A stretch of 64,000 bases of DNA from Gibbula magus (Eukaryota; Mollusca; Gastropoda; Trochida; Trochidae). The DNA lies in NCBI GenBank assembly GCA_936450465.1, contig OW388298.1, positions 9,263,087 to 9,327,086 of the forward strand, in the 5' to 3' direction. A program made the position numbers and the translations under genes. A model generated the notes under the pieces. It saw nothing but the letters and a program-made list of their open reading frames with translations, did no database searches and was not told the DNA's origin. The first letter of the stretch is position 1, and every line of letters starts with the position of its first letter. Positions 1 through 11,400 of this stretch are shown here, piece by piece.

Positions 1-110
1 ATTTCTAGAAATTTCTAGAAACTTTCTAGAAACTTTCTAGAAACTTTCTAGATACTCACTAGAAACTTTCTAGATACGCACTAGAAACTTTCTAGAAATT
101 TCTAGAAAGG
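1..110. repeat. Short tandem repeat, TCTAGAAACTT-type unit
   Basis: Roughly 11-bp units (TCTAGAAACTT and variants, some with ACTCACTAG spacers) run from the window edge to about position 110, so the array is probably cut by the edge. No gene is associated with it. Confidence 0.85.
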
Positions 111-854
111 GGGTACTTTGTTTCTTGCATAACTGTATGTCATATCTACACATTTGCTGATATATAATATAAGTGGCTATATATAATAATTATGACCGTA
201 TATATATAAGAGTAAACATCAGATGGTTTGGACTGGATCAATCTTCTTTAATACGATGAGCTCATTTCGCCAGTATATTGGTCTTTTCAATTATGGTTAA
301 CATGTGGAAGATCACATATTTATGTATGAACAAAAACAATAGCATGTTGAAATGCTGAACATCTTAACACACCAGCGCATTAACAAATTGGCTTCCTTGT
401 GGAATTGTGTGTTGATAGCAAAAAAATTAAATATTTTCTATATCATTGCTGCATCATTTAAAATCCCAAGTCCATTTGCCCACCAAGTATACAAATTATA
501 ATTATTTATATAATTGGTTTGTAGACTGTAAGAACACGTGTGCTTCCATTTTGTATACTTCTACCACTATAAGGCTATATTTGAATGAAAAAATAAAATG
601 TATTCCTCATGCATTATTATTTTTTCCAACAAAAAATAAAAAGGAAGTTCTACCGCTCTCAGCACTTTTCAACTGTTCAAATGTGCCTGAGAAACAATAA
701 ACTTTGTATGCAGCCTAAGCATATATAGCAAACTGAACTCTACAACCATCGGGTTCTTAAGAGTGTTGAGAAACGGGATATCTCTTTGGGATGTTTAGAT
801 TGGGGGGACCTGACTTGGGATGACAGAAGCAGTCGGGTGACTACGGTAGTGGGA

Positions 855-1312
855 GTGTTTGAGGTACTGAGGATGACCGGGGCAGAGGGTTTGAGGGACT
901 GAGGATGACAAGGGCAGAGGGTTTGGGGTACTGAGGATGACCGCGGCAGAGGGTTTGGGGTACTGAGGATGACCGGGGCAGAGGGTTTGGGGTACTGAGG
1001 ATGACCGGGGCAGATGGTTTGGGGTATTTAGGATGACCGGGGCAAAGGGTTTGAGGTACTGAGGATGACCGGGGCAGAGGGTTTGGGGTACTGAGAATGA
1101 CCGGGGCAGAGGGTTTGGGGTACTGAGGATGACCGGGGCAGATGGTTTGGGGTATTTAGGATGACCGGGGCAAAGGGTTTGAGGTACTGAGGATGACCGG
1201 GGCAGAGGGTTTGGGGTACTGAGGATGACCGGGGCAGAGGGTTTGGGGTACTGAGGATGACCGGGGCAGAGGGTTTGGGGTACTGAGAATGACCGGGGCA
1301 GAGGGTTTGGGT
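855..1312. repeat. 32-bp minisatellite with a 128-bp higher-order period
   Basis: About 14 copies of a 32-bp GC-rich unit containing GAGGATGACCGGGGCAGAGG. Two variant units (CAGATGG... and CAAAGGG...) recur at 1011 and 1139, exactly 128 bp or four units apart, so part of the array was amplified as a four-unit block. A 176-codon minus-strand reading frame through the array is only the repeat translated (Pro/Ser/Cys-rich), not a gene. Confidence 0.9.
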
Positions 1313-1389
1313 CTAGCATTATCAATGAAGAGCACTACGAACTGAATTGTCATGAATCATCACGAAAGAGATTTTTTTCACATCTGTGA

Positions 1390-1910
1390 ACATTCATAGA
1401 CAAATCGTATTTAATTCTTGGAATTCGTAAATGATTCGTAGGTGATTCGGCCACATTTCTCCAATTCGTGTCATTCGTTAACAAATTTTGATTTTGATTT
1501 GTCCAAACCTTTCACAAATCAACTACGAATTTTAAATGCTTGGTAAACTATTTGTAGCTAATTCGTGTAGTTCGTAACAAGTTCGTTAACAGTTCTTGGA
1601 AATTCGTGGTTGATAATTTGGATGGTCTTGGCCCAAATTATGAATTATCTACGAATCATTTTCGAACGGGCGAAAATTTGTAGTGTATTCGCAACTGTTT
1701 CTTAATTAGTTATTACAATTCGTAAATAATTCGTAAATAATTTGTAAATAATTAGTATCTGTATCGTAGAGATTCAGCATGAAAAGCTTCCAATTTTCGT
1801 AAACGCTTCATACAAGGGAAATTGCTGTTCATGAATTTTGCCGAATGTTAACGAATTTAAACAATCGTCCATTCGTGGCTATTCATGATAGTTCGACTCG
1901 TAATTAAAAA
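1390..1910. repeat. TTCGTA/TACGAA-rich degenerate repeat
   Basis: The motif ATTCGT(A) and its complement occur well over a dozen times in about 500 bp (e.g. near 1420-1440, 1560-1610, 1715-1745). There is no long ORF and no clear period. It looks like a decayed satellite or the AT-rich body of a mobile element. Confidence 0.5.
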
Positions 1911-2245
1911 GGGGCATAAGTGACATATGTTGGTGAACTGGCAATTGGAGTTCTATGGGTTTAGATTTCTTTCACTGTGGGTGATTCAAATCTTTGGAGT
2001 TGGGTTTTGAGGGGTTCGAGCTTGGGAGAGGGTATTAAGGTTCATTAAGTAAGTGACTTTCCCTGATAATGCGCGCCTAGGAAGTGGCGAAGTGAGGAAG
2101 AAGTCTTTGAAGGGGTGCTGAACAAGGGGACTAATTGAATGAGGAGGGATACGGGTAGGCGAATGGGAGGAGGTAGCGAGGGTGTCGGGAACTGGCTTCT
2201 ACTCTAGTACTGTCCCTGCTCTTGCTCCAAAACAACATGTTCATA

Positions 2246-2484
2246 TCAATTACGAACCTCCTGACCATCTTTTCTGTCAAACAGTTTCATATCAATATCG
2301 TCTTTTCTGGCTGACGTTTTCTTCCCACAGCAAAGTTTGTACCAACTCTGCCTGACTTCCTTGTTGCGGACTGTGAAGAGGAGGAATACCAGCAACCCTT
2401 GGGTGGAGGCTGTGGCACAGAAGATGTACTGGAAGATGACCTTGGCTTCAGCCACTGCCAGGAATCCGAACACCCAGCTCAGAC
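2246..2484 (-). CDS. aGPCR exon 23: TM6, TM7, cytoplasmic tail, stop
   Basis: 78 codons plus TGA stop (2248-2246). With exon 22 it completes FIVFGLSWVFGF, the conserved G-L-x-W-x-F-G of TM6, then FQYIFCATASTQGLLVFLLF (TM7) and VRNKEVRQSW, the usual helix-8 motif. The tail after helix 8 is short (about 40 residues), Lys/Asp-rich, with no obvious C-terminal PDZ ligand (ends EVRN). Confidence 0.96.
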
Positions 2485-5400
2485 CTGCGCAACAATCAGT
2501 GAAACAATCATCTCATCGAGTTATATCCTGATCTAAGTGACTTATTCTCATTGTGTCACTTTTAAATCTCAGGACGGCGTCAAAAGCAGAACAAGCAAAT
2601 GTCTTTTCTTTCTATACTACGCAATTACCGAAGCATGCATAAAAAAGAAGATGGAATCTCTAACATAACGAGTGTCTCTTATGTCCATCCAACTCACCAA
2701 TCAAAAAGTACAAAGATGAAAACGAAATCCCCAATATTAATATTCAAGTCCTACTTTCTTACCTTATTGTACAAAGTACATAATAGAGATCAGGTCATTG
2801 AACATGACCCATCCGTACTTCCTACTATCTAACAATACAGGGAAGAAATATGGACACCAACAAAATAAGCATGTGTTTCCTGTGTCCATGATACTAAGTT
2901 ACCAAAGAATAGAGACACCTGGACAACTGACATGTAACTTCTGTCCATCCTTCATTCTATAAAGAATATACAGAAGGTGATGGAAAACCGGACTTTGACA
3001 AAGCTATGACATAACGCATTTCTGTTGTGCTCCAAATTGTTATACCTGCTTCAAATTGTAATAAAACTGCCCAATTTGTATTTACTCCCTTTTGTGTAAA
3101 CTTTACTGTAAAGTTGCTCACAATTGTAATAACAAGTGCTCCAAATTGTAATACTTGCTCCAAATTGCAATAACTGTTGTTGAAGTTACATCTCGTGTTG
3201 ATGAAAATGAAAATATAAGATTTGATGAAACTGAAGATGTAAGAGCCGATATAGATATTGTCAAGTTTAAGTATGTAAACCCATGCAGAACATGTTCTCG
3301 GCCACGGGTAGGGATTGCTGAACGCACTCGATTGAGTGAAAGATGCACGGGCGAAACGTGTGAGTGGACACTTGTCTCAGGAGTGTGCAGAGAGACAGTC
3401 GTCTGTAGTGTGTCGTTATGGGCTGTTGAGCGTGAGTACTTTTGCAATAATACTGTTGTATGTAATTTATAAGAAGATGTAACAGCTGATATAGATGTAG
3501 ATATAAGAGTTGATGTAGATGTAGACATAGATGTAGCACCAAATGTAAATCAACATATATAGATAGTTGATAGTATGGATAGATGAGGTTTATGTAGATA
3601 AAAGCGATGATGCAGATGTAGAAATAAGAAGTGATGTAGCTGTAGAACACTTAATGTAGATATCAGACTTGGTGTAGGTATAGATGTAGATACAGATGTA
3701 GATGATGTTGATTAGAACTAGGTACAAATGAATGCGAATATGTAATATGTAAATATAAAAGTTTATGTAGATGTATATATAAGAGTTGATATAGATGTAT
3801 ACGTTGATATAGATGTATACGTTGATACAGATGTAGACGTTGATACAGATGTAGATGCAGATGCAGACGCAGTTGTAGATCTAGGTGTACGTGTAGTTGG
3901 GTGTAAATGTAGATGTAGATGTAAAAGTATACATCATTAAATGTATAGTTTTATGTAGACGTACAAGCAACAGTAGATGTTGGTTAAGATATATATTTAG
4001 ATGTAAATTAACATGTAGATGTAGATGTTGATCTGCGTATTACAATTTGGAGCAAGCTACTTCAGCTAACTCTCTACCTCCACCGGACTCCATGGCTCTG
4101 CTGACCACACAGCTTTCCGAGAGGGTCAGCACTTTGGGCTTTGACAAGCAACCGTTGTGAAGCTCCTTCTACAGGGGCTTCCCTTACAAGGTCAACGAAG
4201 ACAAATTCACTAAGAAGGAGGGGCCCAGCTGGATGATAACTTTATGTACCTGATGGGGAAGGGCACCTCATTCGATCATATCAGGGTGAATGATCCGGGA
4301 GACGGAGACATCTGTTCATCAAGCCATGCAGACGTCGTCCTACATCCATTGGTCTGTTGCTACAGCCGCGAGGCAGCTACCATCAGTGTTGGTCACAGTG
4401 GATTCGAAAGGAATGCACATCGATCCCCTCCTCTCTCTTGCTATGATGAATGATTTCTTTGACTCCTTGGGGGATGCCGTCCTCGACCTTGACCATCGTC
4501 TTCTTTGGATCAACTCTCAACTTACTCTTCTGTATCGGGCCGCCTACATTGAACAGCTGCCTAAGACCCCTGATCCCAATATCAAGGCGAAGCTCTACTC
4601 AGTGCTGTTATTTAGTGGAAAGATATTCAGGGAAACGGCAGCCCAAGCATTTGTGCAGAAGAACAAGGAATTAGACAGGAAGAGGAACGAGGATCTTCAC
4701 AAGCTTGCACTGCCAGTATCTCCTCATCGAAAGGCACAGTTTCCTGAGAGCAAACCGTCAATGCCATAAAAAAACAGGCGTACCAGAGGAGCCAGCCACC
4801 AACTACTCCAAAGCTTCAAGACGGATATTTTCACACGACCTCTACTCCTGGCAAAAGTGATGAACGATTAACATTTGGAGCACTTTTTATTACAATTGAG
4901 AGCAGCTGGACAGTTAATTCTACGAAAATTGAGTAATTACAATTAGGAGCAGGTATTACAATTAGGAGCAGGTTTAACAATTTGAAGCAGGTATTACAAC
5001 ACTTTCTCCTGTTCATCGCCATTCAGTTGATATTGACTACCTACAAATAATATCTCTTTTCTGTCCATGGTACTTACAAGTACTTACCAAAGACTATAAA
5101 GAAGGTGATGGAGAGTCGAACATTGAGCATGTCCTGCTTCTGTCCCTTCACTCTCGTCTGACCAACATTCTTCTTTGTGCACATTTTGAACACGATCAGG
5201 CCATAGAGAACCCCATTGCAGAGGATTATGAGGCCGGTGGGGATGATAAACGCGAACAGAGAAGTCCACCAGGACATCCAGCAGCTGGAGAACAAACACT
5301 AATATACGCTGTCATCCGGACAGTGTTCTATTTGAAACGGCAAGCTGTCAAGTGTATATGTGACAGTTGCTAGGATTTTACAACGGAAAGCATGCTATAT

Positions 5401-8400
5401 ATTAATAATAATTACTTCCGGTAGTTTAACTACAGATATAAGCATTTCATGGACTTATCATTATGGGTTGTTGGTTATTAAGAAACATTAGGTGCCACGT
5501 TTGATCTTTTTGTAGTTATCACATCATGTTTAAGCACATTATAATACGAGCGTACGTTTGATATTTTTGCAGTTATCATATCATGTTAAGCACATTATTA
5601 TACATTTGATCACATCCAATTAGTATATATATATATAATGACGTCAATATAAAACATTATCTTCATGAAGTCTTCTGTTTAATGCAGTATAGCATCCATT
5701 GACGTCTAGGAGGAATTAGAATAAATAACAATGACAACCAATGGCTCTGTAGCTCATCAGGTTTTAAACAATAAACTAAATAAATTTCAGAATTTGAATT
5801 TGAGAATTCATTTCAGGTTTAACAAATTTTAAGTACTTAAGTACCTGGGAAGAAGATGAAAATATGTTTGTTTTAAGTCGTGACCCGTGTGACCCATATT
5901 TTGGGTCACAAGGTCACCAATTTTACAATAAATGTAATTAGTAAGATTTCCAATAGGGTGAGGAGGATGCCTACTACATTTTAATTTTCTATGGCTTTTC
6001 ATACTGAAGAAGATGATGGAAATAGGCTTTTAGGTCTTCACGTCTGTTACAGGGTCACAAAGCTATAATCCACACTGGCCAAGGAGTCTGTACACAATAT
6101 TTCAGTTTTCAGTATTTTTCGCAAATTCGTTTCTTAGGTTGTAACCCTTGTGACCATATTTGGGGTCACCGAATCACCAACTCTATAATTAAGAATCCCA
6201 ATAACACAACATATCAGCTTTCTAAACATTAAGGTACTGGAGAAGAAATTGGAGATGAAAGTAGGTTTTTTAAGGTCGTGACCCCTGTGACCCTTTTTTG
6301 ACAGGACAGGACTTTTTGTATGCGAGAAGGAGACGAACATTCGTTTCTTAGGTCATAACCCTTGTGATCCTATTTGGGGGTTACCTGATCACAAAATCTA
6401 CTATTTAGAATCCTCATTAGACGATGAGTTTGTACATAAATTTCAGCTCCCTAGAGCTAGCGGTTCTGGAGAAGAAGAAGAAAAGGCAAAATGTTTACAA
6501 ACGGACGGATGAATAGACGGACGCAGGCCAGCATGCCATGCCTTAAGCCCATCAGGCCTTTCAGGCATGATGAGCTAAAACACTGGAGACTCACTGCGTC
6601 TCTCTTCCTATGTAGAGCTCCGGGCCTACAGCCAGCACTGTCACCACAGGAACAGCCGGGATGACTGTAGATTGAATAGAGAGGGGTGTCACTTTATATT
6701 GGACAGTTTTTACTTATGAATCATACATGAACAGTTCAAATATGTGAAGGTGTGTAAATATGTTATCCCAGTGTCGTTAGTTGAGTACTCTTCCCCCATC
6801 ATTACAGAGCTCAACAATTCATATGAATCCTCCAACTCCCTAAGCATATACATTTTTAACAACCCTTTACCAACGATTTGGACATGTCTCTCTTATTAAG
6901 GTATTATTTGTGATTCCTTTGTCGAAAAAGTATCTTCTCCTCAACCCAGCTCTGTACTTACTCCAAGCTGGCACTCCCGTTTTCCACATGTAGTTTGGAG
7001 TTATCGCCCCTGACTTGTAAACCTTGACCAGGAGAAGGTAGGCTAGAATAGCCTCGGCCAACATCCACACGAAGGACGCCATGGTGAAGTAATGAAGCAA
7101 GACGCCAGACAGGATACATCCAACTTTACTCTGTGTCTGCTTGAAGCCTGCCAGGAAGACGATCCAAGCACACAGTTGGGCCACGCACAGGTTGAACAAG
7201 GTCTTGGGAGCCTCGTTCTTCAGTTGGTTTCTTGGTCAAACAATACATGGCAAGTCAGTGCGTTGATACATGCTCACTTTCTAACTAGAGAAGGTGCTCG
7301 AGTCATTTATTCAGTTTGAGACAAGATAATGTTACCTTACAATATTACCTTTGCTACAAACGTGGAAGTACGTCTGCCTTCCTTTAACCTCCTTACAACA
7401 TGACTGACCTTTGTTTATGTGATCTATGTTGCTTGGACAAGTGCAGAAAACTAGAAAGTAGGTTATTAACTAAATTCTTAAACAAACTTGAGCGGTTATT
7501 GCATATCATTTTTTTTATTATACCCGAATACCATATAGGTTATTATGTTAATGAGCTATATAATTTAGGCTGTCATATTTGCATGAACAATAGACCATTC
7601 ATCGAATACCCTGCATTAGCCCAGATAACATTTATTCAGGACATCGATACATATAATACCTCTACTTGAAAATTTAACCCCATATGTAAAAGTTTTGATA
7701 TATTTATTTTGAGCCTGATTCCCGATCAACATATGAAGCTTTCGGGCTAATATTACGGTCTCAGTCAATTACAGCTCTGTACTGTGAAACACATACATAC
7801 TATTACATATGTATACCTGAATATCAGAAAGGTGACTATGGTTATAGATAGTCCAGCCACAGAGAAACTGACGCCTGTTATTGAAATGATGTTCCAAGCA
7901 CGAAGGTGACCTGGTGCCACAGACCGCCCATCCACATCCTGGAAAACAATACGGTGAGATGGATATGGGTTTGTAATATGCTTTTGACTTCATGAAGAGA
8001 AGGTGGTTTTCTGATTAACACATTTGATTTTTGTTATAAAATTGTCCATATTGGTATTCTGGAATAAGTAACTTTGGCTTGAACTGTTTCAATAAAGTGG
8101 AAGATTTGTTTGTGTGAAATACTTTATCATTATGCATTTATTACATGATTGTGTGTTGTGAAACTGAAGGACGTACTATTGATGAAAATGTGTATTTATT
8201 CATGTGAATGAAAATGCATTGTTTATTTCCACATGTGTGATTTTCTGAAGTATATGCTTTGGTGATTAGTATGCTAGTGTGATTCGTATGCTGTTGTGAG
8301 TGGTATGCTATGATATAGGTATACTTTGTTGATGTGTATGCGTTGATGTGTAGGTGTATGTTTTGTTGAGGTGTGTAACATGAAAGTGAGGATGTGCGGA

Positions 8401-11400
8401 TGGTAAGCTGTGCATAGATGAATGTGTTACATGTATGAAGTTTAGGTGATTGATATGAGTATGCTGAGTGTGTATGTGTTGTATGCTGATTGAGAAGTTG
8501 AGGTTGTGAGCTGTATGTAGTTTGAGTGAATGTAAAAAATGTTGATTGTTTAACTACGTTTTGTTCATGAATAAAGTGAGTGTATTGTGTTTGTGTGTTT
8601 TCCATTCTTCGATTTAGCAAGGCATGCGACAGATTATCAAATACTATCCAAGATGAGAGTAGTTAATGAGATATCCAACGTACCAAGATGAGAGTAAAGT
8701 TAATGAGATGATCACATACGTTCCAAGATTACAGTAAAGTTAACGAGTAATCAACGTACCATGAGGATTGCAAAATTAGTGAGATGATCGCAGACACACA
8801 CATCCTTTTCATCGCCAACCCGGAAAATACGATTACATCCGTCTGTCGACCAGCCACCTTTTGTAAAGTTCCAATAGCCACAGACCCGCAAAGACTTGTT
8901 CTCCACCTATATTGTATTTAATCGTACCATATCGTTATAGAGATTATTACCCTAGCAAGTGCGTGATATCGTATGATAATATATAACTTCATATCAATAA
9001 CTGCATTCCAGGTCATGATCTGCATGGATACACCTAAGGGCATGTTTGCACACATCAGTGATCAGAAAGTGGTTACTCGCTGTGACGTCATCAGTAACGG
9101 TATCCTATTGTCTCGGCAACTATGCTGTGAGAACGTATTCAACACATCACAGAATGACCTCGTCTCCGTAATATTACCTCATTAGATTGATGTGTGCTCG
9201 CATTTCCACCATTGGAAAATATGACAGTTGGACAGAGTCCCTTCATTTGATGAAAAAGTGGGTTCCTTTATACAGTGGTCAGGGACGATTTGAGTTTACA
9301 ATCACAAAGGTGATTGCATGTAGAAAATGTCAAGCACTGAGGGCCCACGAAGGCCACAACAAGAAAATCTCGAATGCCATATGTGGTGCATTTAACACTG
9401 ACTATTACGACAACACACGGCTCTTGACATAGTGGTTAGTCCTCCTTCTTTTCTTGCGACAGACTAGAGCTAAAACATTCTCCTAATAGGAGACACCATG
9501 ATGATAACTACTTTTAACATTTGAACTAAGTATCACATACGTCAACACTTACTGACGGTAACTCGAAACAAGAGTTTACCTACCTTGTCTGTCTTGATCA
9601 TGAATGTGACCTGACTGCCATGTAGATCTGTAACAGCCAGGTCGTCTACCAGGATCTTTGCAGAGATTATTTTGCTGTCCAAGACGAGGGAACTACCTGT
9701 TCGCATTTCTTCTCTCTTCAAGAACAGTAGAGGCTTCCTGTAGACGTTCATTGAAAGACGGACACTTTTTCCTTCAGAACCTGTTGAACCAAAAGCATCA
9801 GAGGATGAAAACATGTCTCACAGAAGTTGAATATCTCACAAACTTTGAAGTAGATTATGCTTCAAAACATTGACGGATATTGTAAGGTACAGAAGAATAA
9901 ATAACAACTTAATACTGATCTTAGCCAAATAAGTTACTCAAAATATATATGTAAAGTGTTTATTTTATTTAGTTCATGTACGTCCACAATCTCATATAAT
10001 AATGTGTTAGTTCATTTGTACTCACAAACACTGAAGGTAAATGAAATGTTATGAATCAGAATGTCCTGAATTAAGACATTTAACTTAATCTTTGATTGAG
10101 GATAATAATGATATGGTCCAAACAACTATCCCCTAATGAAGACAAGACTGAGATGGTCCTAAATTAATCTACAAAACATGTTTGTGTTATTCACGTTAAC
10201 CATGTAGTCCATATAAAACTTCTTACCATTCACAATTCCAGATACAAAGTCTCGTGTCAGTTTAATTGCAAAGTCGGTTGTGTAGTAGTCAAGATATTCA
10301 TCGTACAAGGTTTGTGTAGACGCATCTGTTTCATTCAACAACAATCCAATCGGAAGCGCTGTGATGTTTTCATGTCGTAGATCCCACAGCTCCGATTCCA
10401 AGGTCTCTGTCCTGATGTTGCTGTTCCCCGAAGGCCCAGGTTCAAGTTTGGCAGTTACAGAATCCAATGTCAAAAACAACCTGTACGAATAATTAACATG
10501 CCAGTTCCATCAAGACTTAGTTTTAATGCATCACGTCTAAAGGATTAACAGTAATGAAAACTGCATGAGGAACAGTGGATTATTGCACAATGCAATGAGA
10601 TGTGCCAAACATTCGATATCATGACTTGCACGAGCCTAGGAAAAGTAGTTTCAGAGTAGTGCTCCAGAAATAATCCTATCATGAAGGTCCTCTCGTATAA
10701 ACCCTTCATCATAAACCCTTAAAAATACAAAGTGCTTTTTGTTACCATTGGTGCAGGCAAAAAATCATGGAACTAGTCCGACATTTAAGTCAACTTCCAA
10801 GTGTTATGAGTGCAACATTTCGATGCTGATACTAGCATTGAAATCAAGCAAGACCTCGCACTCATAGCAATAAGACTTTGACTATCCATAGAACGTGTTC
10901 TCATTCATCCTGCCAGCTTCAGAACGCTCTACCTGTTTCCGACCAATCCAGCCTCGTCAGCTTCCGTGATGACGTCAGCATCTGACTCTGACACGATGTT
11001 GGCAATCTCTATAAGATCGGATGCATCCTGCAGGTAAGTAAGTAGGTATATGTATTGTACAGGGACAGACTGTTAACTATACTCTATGGTAGGGATCTTC
11101 TCAAATCTTTTTTTTTTTTTTTACACACCTGTAAGAAAACATCTATGCATACTTAAGGTTCTATCGCGTGATACAATATGGACTTAATTTTAATTGTAAT
11201 TTATTAATTTTAGAATGTTGTCTCATCTGATCATATCGGTCTCAATATCATATCATTAAATGTTCTGTTATATTTTTAAATAACCAGACTGAGTGTAGAA
11301 ACAATAAATGTAATTCTTAAATGTCGGATTACTAGCTCATAATTCTTCAGATTTTGAAATTTTACAAAATATTTATTTTAAGGGTCTAAATGTTAGAATA

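Larger units (their letters stand above)
2995..5000. mobile_element. Foldback-type element in an aGPCR intron
   Basis: Repeated copies of a TGCTCCAAATTGTAAT-like motif at 3027-3170 reappear in inverse orientation (ATTACAATTAGGAGCA) at 4035-4060 and 4870-5000, so the segment has inverted, internally repetitive arms. Between them lie a GATGTA hexamer array and a GC-richer ORF. No target-site duplication was identified, so exact ends are uncertain. It interrupts the intron between the TM5/6 and TM6/7 exons. Confidence 0.6.

Noticed and set aside
795..1353. Minus-strand ORFs of 176 and 65 codons (Pro/Ser/Cys repeats)
   Set aside because: They are translations of the 32-bp minisatellite; open frame is a by-product of the repeat.
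3118..3650. Overlapping ORFs on both strands around the GATGTA array
   Set aside because: Low-complexity translations inside a repeat; no splice or start context.
8141..8620. 159-codon minus-strand ORF
   Set aside because: TG/purine-skewed intronic sequence; composition His/Thr/Tyr-rich and no domain.
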